Shown: positions 1-6,574 of the stretch, one piece after another | Layout of the letters: every line of letters begins with the position of its first letter | Numbering within the stretch: the stretch's first letter is position 1 | Origin: an uncultured Lachnospiraceae bacterium | GTDB taxonomy: Bacteria; Bacillota; Clostridia; Lachnospirales; Lachnospiraceae | Assembly: GCA_947629585.1 (NCBI GenBank) | Contig: CANREH010000029.1 | Span: 1 to 33,026 of the forward strand | Direction of reading: 5' to 3' | Length of the DNA: 33,026 nt | Made by a program: the position numbers and the translations under genes | The notes under the pieces: model-generated | What the model saw: only the letters and a program-made list of their open reading frames with translations | Databases searched by the model: none | What the model was told of the DNA's origin: nothing

Positions 1-185
1 CAGAGTATAAACAACAGCCATGTTATTATCATCCGGTACTGAAACCTGGTAGATATGATGAATTCTGGAATGATTATGTAACCATGAACATCTTGGATTT
101 CATGAAGAAATATGCGTCAGAGGAAATTAAGCACAGATTTCATATAGAAATTCCGGCAGATTGTAAAAATGTTGATGAAGTTTAG
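1..185 (+). CDS. C-terminal end of an unidentified protein (5' truncated by window)
   Basis: An open frame enters from the left edge (first full codon at base 3) and stops with TAG at 183-185, giving about 60 residues. It is charged and aromatic-rich, with a segment reading RYDEFWNDY about twenty residues in, followed by an amphipathic stretch ending in KKYASEE. This loosely resembles the tail of coenzyme F420 hydrogenase/dehydrogenase beta-subunit-like proteins, which often sit beside pyruvyl transferases in polysaccharide loci, but the match is weak and I would not assign a function. Its AT-rich composition matches the next genes, so it probably belongs to the same surface polysaccharide locus. 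Confidence 0.55.
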   Translation, partial: EYKQQPCYYHPVLKPGRYDEFWNDYVTMNILDFMKKYASEEIKHRFHIEIPADCKNVDEV

Positions 186-202
186 GCGATAGAATGAGAT
201 GA

Positions 203-457
203 ACACAGATACATGAAGTAATTGTATGTGCGCATGCTTTTCGGAAGCTGTCCGATAAATTAATGGAACGTCAAAAGCAGGATAATTGTTTTAATATTTA
301 CTATTTTTATTTTGATGATGCATCTATTAAAAAGATGCTTGATGAAATGGAAAGTTTTGATCCTAAAGTAGTTTATCTTGCCAGTTTTATGGGGAAACAG
401 ATGCCTGGAAAAATTATTGAAATTGATGGTGGAGATGACACTATCAAATTATATTGA
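203..457 (+). pseudogene. Decayed partial duplicate of the CapK/PaaK-like gene that follows
   Basis: The frame from 203 to 457 translates to a stretch beginning HEVIVC and continuing through ERQKQDN and YFDDASIKK. The intact gene at 472-1779 carries HERIVC, EKQKRDN and YFDDESIAK in the same order and spacing, so this is a paralogous internal fragment of about 65 residues. An ATG at 263 opens a 64-codon frame, but no ribosome binding site precedes it and homology begins upstream of it. The last twenty or so residues (KIIEIDGGDD) no longer match. The fragment lacks the AMP-binding motif and cannot be an enzyme. Confidence 0.7.
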
Positions 458-471
458 GAGGAGAATGAACA

Positions 472-1779
472 ATGACTGAAAGAGAAGAAAAGTTTGAAGC
501 TTTTGTCGAAGATGATTTGCGTAATAACAGAGGGTTAATTATTAACCAGTATAAAGAAAATCTTATATTGATGGATAATCCAATAAAAATGGAAGCATTT
601 CGGCAAAGCTATCTTACAAACATGTTGACGTATGTGACAAGACACTCGGAATTTTATAAAAAATATGAGGATTTTAAATCTATTAAGGATTTTCCTGTTG
701 TAAATAAAGAAATTTTGAAACAGCATTGGGAAGAAGTGTTTGTTGATGAATTTAAAAACAGGAGTGATAATAAGGAGAAAAGGACTAGTGGATCAACAGG
801 AACGCCTTTTCAGGTTTATTGGGATAGACGTAAACATTGCAGAATGATTGCTGACGCAAAATGGTTTGCGCATCTTGGTGGTGTAGAATCCCATGAGAGA
901 ATAGTTTGCATGGTTGTAAACGAAAAGGGTGATCGTTCTCCGTTAGAGAAGCAGAAAAGGGATAATGTTTATAATATTTATTGTTCATATTTTGATGATG
1001 AATCTATTGCAAAATATTTGAAAGAATTAAATGAGTTAAATCCAAAGATGATAATTGCGTATAGCTCTATGTGGGATGCTATAGCTAATTATATATATGA
1101 TAATAAGGCAGAAAAATATGAGTTTAATTTGATTTCTATAATGTCTGAGGCTGAAGGTTTGAAAGAACGTACAAGGGAAATTATTGCTGACTATTTTAAG
1201 TGTCCGATTTATTCAAGATATGGAAATGAAGAATGTGGAACATTGGCACAGGAAGATGGAAGTGGGTTTGGACATAGAATAAATACAGCAAGTTATTATA
1301 TTGAAGTGTTAGATATGGATTCAGATGAACCAGTGAAAGATGGGGAGATTGGCAGAGTAGTTATTACAGATTTATTTAATTATGCATTTCCAATTGTGAG
1401 ATATGAAAATGGAGATTTAGCAACCAGATATGTTGCTAAAGATGGAAAAGAATATTTAAAGGATGTTATTGGCAGAAAAGTAGATATGCTGTATACCACT
1501 GATGGGAGAATGGTAAACTGGCTTCATTCTTTGATTTTTTTGAAGAAATACAGAGATATAAAACAATTTCAAATAATACAGAAAACAAGGACGGATTTTA
1601 CATGGGTTTTAAATACCCATAATTATAATTATGAGCAGTTAATATTGACAGAGGCAACGCAGATTTTTGGCAAGGACAGCAGACATGAATTTCAATATGT
1701 AGATGATATTCCAAAGCTGCGAAGCGGCAAGACACAAATGACTGTATGTAAAATTGATCCTGATAAGGAGTTCAAATGA
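472..1779 (+). CDS. CapK/PaaK-like adenylate-forming enzyme (phenylacetate-CoA ligase family) of a polysaccharide locus
   Basis: This 435-residue protein belongs to the phenylacetate-CoA ligase/CapK branch of the ANL superfamily. The nucleotide-binding P-loop is visible as TSGSTGTP near residues 105-112. A second core motif, SRYGNEECG, lies near 249-257, and the hinge region includes FPIVRYENGD near 305. Family members of this type in capsule and O-antigen clusters activate an acyl group that is then attached to a sugar; the substrate here cannot be read from sequence. A good ribosome binding site (GAGAGGAG at 457-464) precedes the ATG. The stop overlaps the start of the pyruvyl transferase gene by four bases (ATGA), so the two are translationally coupled. 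The gene is AT-rich compared with the right side of the window, as is usual for exchanged surface loci. Confidence 0.85.
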   Translation: MTEREEKFEAFVEDDLRNNRGLIINQYKENLILMDNPIKMEAFRQSYLTNMLTYVTRHSEFYKKYEDFKSIKDFPVVNKEILKQHWEEVFVDEFKNRSDNKEKRTSGSTGTPFQVYWDRRKHCRMIADAKWFAHLGGVESHERIVCMVVNEKGDRSPLEKQKRDNVYNIYCSYFDDESIAKYLKELNELNPKMIIAYSSMWDAIANYIYDNKAEKYEFNLISIMSEAEGLKERTREIIADYFKCPIYSRYGNEECGTLAQEDGSGFGHRINTASYYIEVLDMDSDEPVKDGEIGRVVITDLFNYAFPIVRYENGDLATRYVAKDGKEYLKDVIGRKVDMLYTTDGRMVNWLHSLIFLKKYRDIKQFQIIQKTRTDFTWVLNTHNYNYEQLILTEATQIFGKDSRHEFQYVDDIPKLRSGKTQMTVCKIDPDKEFK

Positions 1780-3002
1780 AAATATGTATTGTTAATGCTC
1801 ACTGGAGCAATCGAGGTGACGAGGCGGCTTTAAGACCGATTTTAAATGAACTATTAAATAAATATGATGATTGTGAAATTCAAGTGATTTTTAAAGACAG
1901 TGAAGATGTAAAAGAGTTTCCATACTTTGGAAGAGTAACGCATTTTTCTTCTAAATTTTTACCACATAATTTAGTGCAGATTATATGGGGGGGGGTACTT
2001 GCAAAAAGTAAAATTGGTGTGTCTTGTGAAATGCTGGCTGAAATAGATGCTATTTGTAAATCTGACATAATTATTTATGCACCAGGAGGTTCGGTAATAT
2101 GCGATAGATTTTGGTGGAGAAAACAATTGGAGTATCTTTTGCCGTTTTTATGTGCGAAGCTGTACAGTATACCAATTGTAGTAGCAGCACCTTCAATGGG
2201 GCCATTTGAGAATAAAGTTTGGAGAAACTTAATTAGAAAATGGCTGCTTAGCGAAGCAAAGCAATTATGTGTAAGAGAAGGAATTTCTGAGAATTATTTA
2301 AGAAACATAGGGGTATATAAAAATGTAGTTACAACAATTGATACAGCTTTTTATGATGAACCTGATGAAAAGAAAAACAGGCAGATTTTAGATGAAAACG
2401 AGAAATTGAAGGCGTTTTTTGAAGCATATCCTAAAATAATTGGTATGACACTTAGTAATTTTCTATGGCATGTAGAATACTCAAAGGAGAAACAACGGTT
2501 ACAAAACATTGAAAAATCAATGAAAGAATTTATTAAAAACAGAAATGATGAAGGAATTGGTGTGCTTTTAATACCACAATTATTTGGAAATCAAAATGAT
2601 GAAGAGTATTTAATGAATTTTAGATATAATAATACATTTATTTTATCTGAAGTAATGGATACGTATTTTCAACAGTTTTTAATTTCAAAATTATATGCTC
2701 ATGTAGGAATGAGATATCACTCAAATATTTTTGCAGCAAAAGCGGGAACTCCTTTTATAGCTATTGTCTATGAAGAAAAAATGCAGGGATTTATGAATGA
2801 CTGGGATTTGAATGAATATTTAATTAGATTGGAAGAATTATCTATAAATTTATTGGAATATAGATGGAATACTTTAGTAAATGATTATGGATTCATTCAA
2901 ACACAATTAAAAAAGAATCGTGAAATATGGAGAGATAAGGCAGGTGAAACTATTAATACAATTTGCCGTGTTATAGAAAAACAGCTAGCAGATGAAAAAT
3001 AA
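1776..3002 (+). CDS. Polysaccharide pyruvyl transferase family protein
   Basis: The 408-residue product has the marks of the polysaccharide pyruvyl transferase family (CsaB/WcaK/EpsO type). The N-terminus reads NAHWSNRGDEAALR, the family's glycine-containing loop, and the C-terminal half has GMRYHSNIFAAKAGTPF near residues 309-325. These enzymes transfer pyruvate ketals from phosphoenolpyruvate to sugars, although many homologues in exopolysaccharide loci are uncharacterised. Start is the ATG that overlaps the upstream stop. A run of nine G at codons 71-74 interrupts an AT-rich gene and could make it switchable by slippage. No membrane segment is evident, in keeping with a cytoplasmic enzyme acting on lipid-linked intermediates. 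Confidence 0.85.
   Translation: MKICIVNAHWSNRGDEAALRPILNELLNKYDDCEIQVIFKDSEDVKEFPYFGRVTHFSSKFLPHNLVQIIWGGVLAKSKIGVSCEMLAEIDAICKSDIIIYAPGGSVICDRFWWRKQLEYLLPFLCAKLYSIPIVVAAPSMGPFENKVWRNLIRKWLLSEAKQLCVREGISENYLRNIGVYKNVVTTIDTAFYDEPDEKKNRQILDENEKLKAFFEAYPKIIGMTLSNFLWHVEYSKEKQRLQNIEKSMKEFIKNRNDEGIGVLLIPQLFGNQNDEEYLMNFRYNNTFILSEVMDTYFQQFLISKLYAHVGMRYHSNIFAAKAGTPFIAIVYEEKMQGFMNDWDLNEYLIRLEELSINLLEYRWNTLVNDYGFIQTQLKKNREIWRDKAGETINTICRVIEKQLADEK
1987..1995 (+). repeat. Nine-G homopolymer inside the pyruvyl transferase gene
   Basis: Nine consecutive G encode part of Trp71-Gly-Gly-Val74. Loss of one G leads to a TAG about 20 codons on, and gain of one leads to a TAA after about five codons, so length change would act as an on/off switch. 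The gene is otherwise about two-thirds A+T, which makes the run stand out. Whether it varies in a population cannot be seen from a single sequence. Confidence 0.8.
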
Positions 3003-3174
3003 ATAACAATAGAAATTTAGTAGGGGTATCGGTCTTTGTTTTATTTATGGTGAAATGTTAGCAATCCCTCAAAAATCTGGAGAGCCAAAATATCTGCAAT
3101 TATAATAAGTATATATGTTATTTTAATGACTTTGGAATAGATAATAAAAAATAGACTTAGAGAAGAGGAATAAA

Positions 3175-4278
3175 ATGATGATCAATGTAACCCGCTCATC
3201 CATGCCATCCATGGACGAGTATGTGAACGAAATAGAATCTGTCTGGAATTCCCATTGGCTTACCAATATGGGACCTAAGCATATGAAATTTCAGACAAGC
3301 TTGAAAAAATATCTTGGGGTTGAAAATGTGGAGCTTTTCACAAATGGACATATGGCTTTGGAGTTGACTCTTCAGGCTATGAATTTACAGGGTGAAGTAA
3401 TTACAACTCCATTTACTTTTGCCTCTACTACTCATGCCATTGTGCGTAATAATCTTACGCCTGTGTTTTGTGATATTGATCCTGTTACATATACGATGGA
3501 TGTGGAGAAGCTGGAATCCCTGATAACAGATTATACATGTGCTATAATGCCGGTTCATGTGTATGGCAATATATGCAATATTGAAGAAATAGAGCGTATT
3601 GCACGCAAGTATGAATTAAAGGTTATATATGATGCAGCACATACTTTTGGAGAAACATACAAAGGGAAGGGGATAGGTTCTTTTGGTGATGTTTCATGTT
3701 TTAGCTTTCATGCTACCAAAGTGTTTAACAGCATAGAAGGTGGAGCAACGTGTTATCGTGACAAACGGTTTGGAGATGTATTATATGACCTGAAGAATTT
3801 TGGAATTCATGGACCGGAGGAGGTTGAGGCAGTAGGTGCTAATGCTAAAATGAACGAGTTTTGTGCTGCCATGGGATTATGTAATCTTAAGCATGTAGAT
3901 GAAGAGATTGAAAAGCGGAAAACAGTTGCAGAAAGATACAGGGAACATCTGGAAGGAATCGAAGGTATTCAGCTTAATGTATCGCAAAAGGATGTAAAAT
4001 CTAATTATGCATATTTTCCGGTACTTTTTGATGAAAAACAATTTGGTTCAAGCAGGGCAGAAGTTTTTGACAGGCTGGCAGAGAATGGAATAAGTGCAAG
4101 GAAATATTTTTATCCTCTTACAAATACATTTTCTGCCTTTCATGGAATGTATGATGTAAGGAAAACACCGGTGGCGCTGCATATCAGCAGGCGCGTGCTG
4201 ACGCTGCCGCTGTATGCAGATCTGGCACTGGAGGATGTGGACCGGATCTGTGAGATTATCTTAGGGTGCAGAAAATGA
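3175..4278 (+). CDS. DegT/DnrJ/EryC1/StrS family sugar aminotransferase
   Basis: The 367-residue protein is a PLP-dependent nucleotide-sugar aminotransferase. It has TTPFTFASTTHA near 79-90, the cofactor-binding YDAAHTFG near 157-164, and the Schiff-base lysine in SFHATKVFNSIEGG near 176-189. Such enzymes make amino-deoxysugars (typically dTDP- or UDP-linked) for surface glycans. Two tandem ATGs start the frame behind AGAAGAGG, and either could be used. The last roughly 40 codons (from about 4160) are much richer in G and C than the rest, which suggests a recombination joint inside the gene. The stop overlaps the ATG of a short UbiA-like remnant. Confidence 0.88.
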   Translation: MMINVTRSSMPSMDEYVNEIESVWNSHWLTNMGPKHMKFQTSLKKYLGVENVELFTNGHMALELTLQAMNLQGEVITTPFTFASTTHAIVRNNLTPVFCDIDPVTYTMDVEKLESLITDYTCAIMPVHVYGNICNIEEIERIARKYELKVIYDAAHTFGETYKGKGIGSFGDVSCFSFHATKVFNSIEGGATCYRDKRFGDVLYDLKNFGIHGPEEVEAVGANAKMNEFCAAMGLCNLKHVDEEIEKRKTVAERYREHLEGIEGIQLNVSQKDVKSNYAYFPVLFDEKQFGSSRAEVFDRLAENGISARKYFYPLTNTFSAFHGMYDVRKTPVALHISRRVLTLPLYADLALEDVDRICEIILGCRK

Positions 4279-4376
4279 AAAAGTATTTAAAATTGTTGCG
4301 CATAAAGCATTACATAAAAAATTTATTGATATTGATTCCGCTGTTTTTTTGGCGAGAAAAAAATCAATGCCCGTGA
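4275..4376 (+). pseudogene. N-terminal stump of a UbiA-family prenyltransferase
   Basis: An ATG overlapping the aminotransferase stop opens a 33-codon frame whose start (KKYLKLLRIKHYIKNLLI, then PLFF) looks like the N-terminus of decaprenyl-phosphate phosphoribosyltransferase-type UbiA proteins, which are normally near 290-300 residues. It ends at TGA 4374-4376 immediately before the GtrA-like frame, so almost the whole enzyme is missing. UbiA and GtrA-like genes often neighbour each other in polysaccharide loci, so an internal deletion is the simplest explanation. Identification rests on a short stretch. Confidence 0.55.
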
Positions 4377-4383
4377 TGAGCGG

Positions 4384-4779
4384 GTGCAGATAATCCGGTA
4401 TCTTGTTTTTGGAATGCTTACTTTCTTCATAAGCATTGCGTCGTATTTGTTTTTTGTTCATACCGTGATTCCGAAACCGACAGCCGCAAATGCTGCTTCG
4501 TGGACTGTTGCGGTGATGTTTGCTTATTTTACTAACCGGAAGTGGGTTTTTAATGGAAAAACAGGGGTAAAGCAGGAAACAGTATATCAGTTTCTGCATT
4601 TTATAGAGGCAAGGTTTCTGACGCTTCTGGCGGAGGAAATCTTGATCTGGCTGTTTATAGAGCAGATCGGCCTGCCCGGTCTTCCGGTCAAGACAGCTGC
4701 ACAGGGGGCTGTTATCCTGCTCAATTATATCTTAAGTAAGCTGTGGATATTCAAGGAGGATGATAGCCGGATTGAGTGA
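4384..4779 (+). CDS. GtrA-like small membrane protein
   Basis: A 131-residue protein with four predicted membrane spans (about residues 5-25, 38-58, 75-95 and 100-122), the size and layout of GtrA/DPMS3 family proteins thought to help move or present lipid-linked sugars at the membrane. Motifs such as FAYFTNRKWVF between spans 2 and 3 and LSKLWIFKE at the end are typical of the family. The nearest start is GTG 4384, but the homologous frame reads upstream through RDERVQ to about 4345 without an ATG or ribosome binding site. The native 5' end may therefore have been lost in the deletion that truncated the UbiA gene, and translation may depend on reinitiation after the 33-codon stump. Confidence 0.75.
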   Translation: MQIIRYLVFGMLTFFISIASYLFFVHTVIPKPTAANAASWTVAVMFAYFTNRKWVFNGKTGVKQETVYQFLHFIEARFLTLLAEEILIWLFIEQIGLPGLPVKTAAQGAVILLNYILSKLWIFKEDDSRIE

Positions 4780-4803
4780 TGACCAGAAGAAGCCGGAAAA
4801 ATA

Positions 4804-4941
4804 TCTCCCTTCATAATCCATACTTACGTTGTAATATTTTGCAAGAATCAGGATGCTGTCAATCGGTATCTGCGTTTTGCTGCTTTTGTAGTCAGAGTAA
4901 GTACGCTGCCTGATATTTAACAAATCAGATAAGGCTTTTGT
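4804..4941 (-). pseudogene. Fragment of an XRE-type helix-turn-helix regulator
   Basis: Read on the minus strand, this segment encodes LSDLLNIRQRTYSDYK followed by IPIDSILILAKYYNVSMDY, the recognition-helix half of a Cro/C1-type HTH domain. The first helices and start codon are missing: upstream residues are an unrelated hydrophobic stretch. The remnant is about 46 codons, against 65-110 for intact relatives. It lies in a run of broken genes between the polysaccharide locus and the backbone. Confidence 0.65.
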
Positions 4942-4983
4942 TAAAAATTCCAGAATGAAGGATAAATATAACATATTAATCAT

Positions 4984-5316
4984 ATGGAAGACGATGAAGT
5001 GGAAAAAATATATGTTTCTGTTCTTGCTTCCCTGCAAAAAACATTTGATATCCTGGGTGAAAATTCATTTCGATTGATTCGTGCAAATGGGAACAGAAGT
5101 CCGATTAATATGAATGTGTTTGAAGTAGTTATGTATTTAATGAGCAAGGTAAAGGCTGAACAACAAAGTGCAAATCAAAAAATACCTGTATTTGTAAATG
5201 AATTGAAAAATAATGAAGAATTTCGGGATACGATTGGAGATCACAGGGATAATCGTTTAAAAGTAGAAAAGAGATTTGGTATGATTGATGATTTTTTGGA
5301 GGAACTATATGGTTAA
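4984..5316 (+). pseudogene. C-terminal piece of a DUF262 (GmrSD/DndB-like) protein
   Basis: The 110-codon frame contains ILGENSFRLI, RSPINMNVFEVVMY and a charged tail, which I recognise as the end of DUF262-family proteins, usually 350-600 residues. The N-terminal catalytic part is absent and no ribosome binding site precedes the ATG at 4984. Its stop overlaps the start of the AAA ATPase piece by eight bases, preserving a two-gene arrangement in which DUF262 and ATPase proteins act together, often in phage defence. That both are truncated argues that the module is dead. Confidence 0.6.
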
Positions 5317-5581
5317 TAAAATATATATTGAAGGATTCAAGAGTATTTATAAGTTAGAAATGGAGCTAAAACAGTTTACTTTGTTTGCGGGGACAAATTC
5401 TTCGGGTAAATCATTATGCATTCAGGCTTTGCTTTTATTGGTTCAGAATTTAGAGAATCAATATGGGTTTAACGGACCTTATGTTTCTGTTGGTGATTAT
5501 AGAGAAATAAAAAATTTTAATGTTAATTTAAAGCCTGCTCTATTACAATCGTATAGGCAGGCTTACAAGATCAAAAGATAA
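5309..5581 (+). pseudogene. N-terminal piece of an AAA/OLD-like ATPase
   Basis: Starting at ATG 5309 behind a GGAGG site at about 5297-5301, the frame gives IYIEGFKSIYKLEMELK, a strand-loop typical of SMC/RecF-like ATPases, then the Walker A motif GTNSSGKS near residues 27-34 and QALLLLVQNL. After about 75 residues the resemblance stops and the frame ends in a palindromic sequence, so sensor and Walker B regions are missing. Intact relatives of the AAA_15/DUF3696 type are 350-450 residues. It is the partner of the DUF262 fragment. Confidence 0.65.
5531..5564. repeat. Inverted repeat at the break point of the ATPase fragment
   Basis: AAGCCTGC at 5531-5538 pairs with GCAGGCTT at 5557-5564, and the inner bases add further pairs with one mismatch, leaving a loop of about nine bases. 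The hairpin sits just where the ATPase homology ends. It has no clear T-tract on either strand, so it is more likely a scar or small repeat than an efficient terminator. Confidence 0.5.
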
Positions 5582-5609
5582 ATATCTTATACTAATGTTA
5601 ATATTACTT

Positions 5610-6246
5610 CTATTTCCGGCTTAATTCTTCAATTTTTTTCATTAATTTTGTTTTTTCATCTGCCCATGCAGATTCTTTTTCTTCCCATGCAGCACGTTCC
5701 CGGGCAGTACCTATGGAAATACCCCTTAACTCTGCTTCTTGTAATTCTGGCTTGAAAAATTCTCGTAATGCTTCACACATTTCATCATCCCCTCTCAACT
5801 TTTTCATTAATGCTTGATTCGCTTCCAAGCTGACCTGCAGAACAGAGTCAGCGCATTCTCGCTCAAACCCAGAACTTAATCCGTTCATAGCCTGTACCAG
5901 CCTTTGGATATCCTGTTTTTTTAGGTTTCTGGATAACGCCTGTAGCCAGTCGTGGAGGTTTTCATCCAATTCCTTTGTAATGACGATCTGGACAGGGAAG
6001 TGGAAGCCTTCTCTGATATAGTAAATTCCGGCATGGGGGTTCTCCGTTGTGAGTCCTTTTTGCTTTACATACTGGAATAATTTCCGTGGTTTTCGGCAGC
6101 GGACTAAGGTAATGGTGACATCGCCTTCGTCAATGCCCTGTCCCGCAGCGCTGTCACCGAAGAAAACCAGCAGATGGGCGTAAGCGAGGACTTTATTGCA
6201 TGGCGGCTATGAATCCCGGATGCCATTGTATCTTTGTGTCGTTCAT
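5610..6246 (-). pseudogene. PD-(D/E)XK (Rpn/transposase-like) nuclease gene with internal deletion and frameshift
   Basis: On the minus strand a good start (ATG at 6246-6244 behind GGAGG) encodes MNDTKIQWHPGFIAAM, then meets TAA. In the +1 frame the protein resumes (LAYAHLLVFFGDSAAG, then EGDVTITLVRCRKP, NPHAGIYYIREGFHFPVQ) and continues to the stop at 5610, ending in a coiled, charged tail. The opening and the later blocks match a Lachnospiraceae family of about 280-320 residues with a PD-(D/E)XK-like core. The roughly 70-80 residues containing the catalytic acidic residues are deleted here, so the gene is dead. Any downstream translation could only start at TTG 5969. Confidence 0.7.
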
Positions 6247-6413
6247 AAAGCTTCCTCCATAGATATTTTTCATTATACATCATGGTATCCCATGTTTCAA
6301 TAGTTGATTATTCAATAAAGTTAAAAAAAGATTTGATGAAAAGATTTCAAGACTTTTTGGAACAGAATAATATTCCGACATGGAAACAGCCAACTAAAAA
6401 ATTCCATTTTTTC

Positions 6414-6442
6414 TTGACTTTTTACCTTTCAAATGTTAGAAT
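6414..6442 (+). promoter_or_regulatory. SigmaA-type promoter for the permease gene
   Basis: TTGACT at 6414-6419 and TAGAAT at 6437-6442 are separated by exactly 17 bases, close to consensus. Transcription would begin near 6449, giving a leader of about 125 bases before the ATG at 6575. Confidence 0.75.
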
Positions 6443-6448
6443 TTTTGT

Positions 6449-6550
6449 CGAAAAAAAACAGATTGCATAGATGACGCAAGTAGACCCTGGTACGTAGAAG
6501 AATGACGCAACATCGTAATTCTATTTGAGCCATGTCTGTTTGCTTTTTTT
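6449..6550 (+). promoter_or_regulatory. Structured leader with intrinsic terminator (candidate attenuator or riboswitch)
   Basis: Within the leader a ten-pair helix forms between 6476-6485 and 6534-6543 (eight Watson-Crick and two G-U pairs) and is followed directly by seven T at 6544-6550, the form of an intrinsic terminator. Nested inside are 6488-6490 with 6530-6532, 6495-6499 with 6519-6523, and 6505-6507 with 6514-6516. The nonamer ATGACGCAA occurs twice, at 6471-6479 and 6502-6510, so the second copy can compete for the 3' strand of the terminator helix. The terminator ends 24 bases before the start codon. This layout suggests conditional termination controlling a transporter. I cannot match it to a named riboswitch class; ion-sensing classes found upstream of cation transporters are worth testing. 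Confidence 0.6.
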
Positions 6551-6574
6551 ATGCGGGAAAGGAAGTATCGTGTT

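Noticed and set aside
6282..6470. 62-codon frame upstream of the permease
   Set aside because: It overlaps the strong promoter, has no ribosome binding site, and its translation is an AT-driven Phe/Lys mix.
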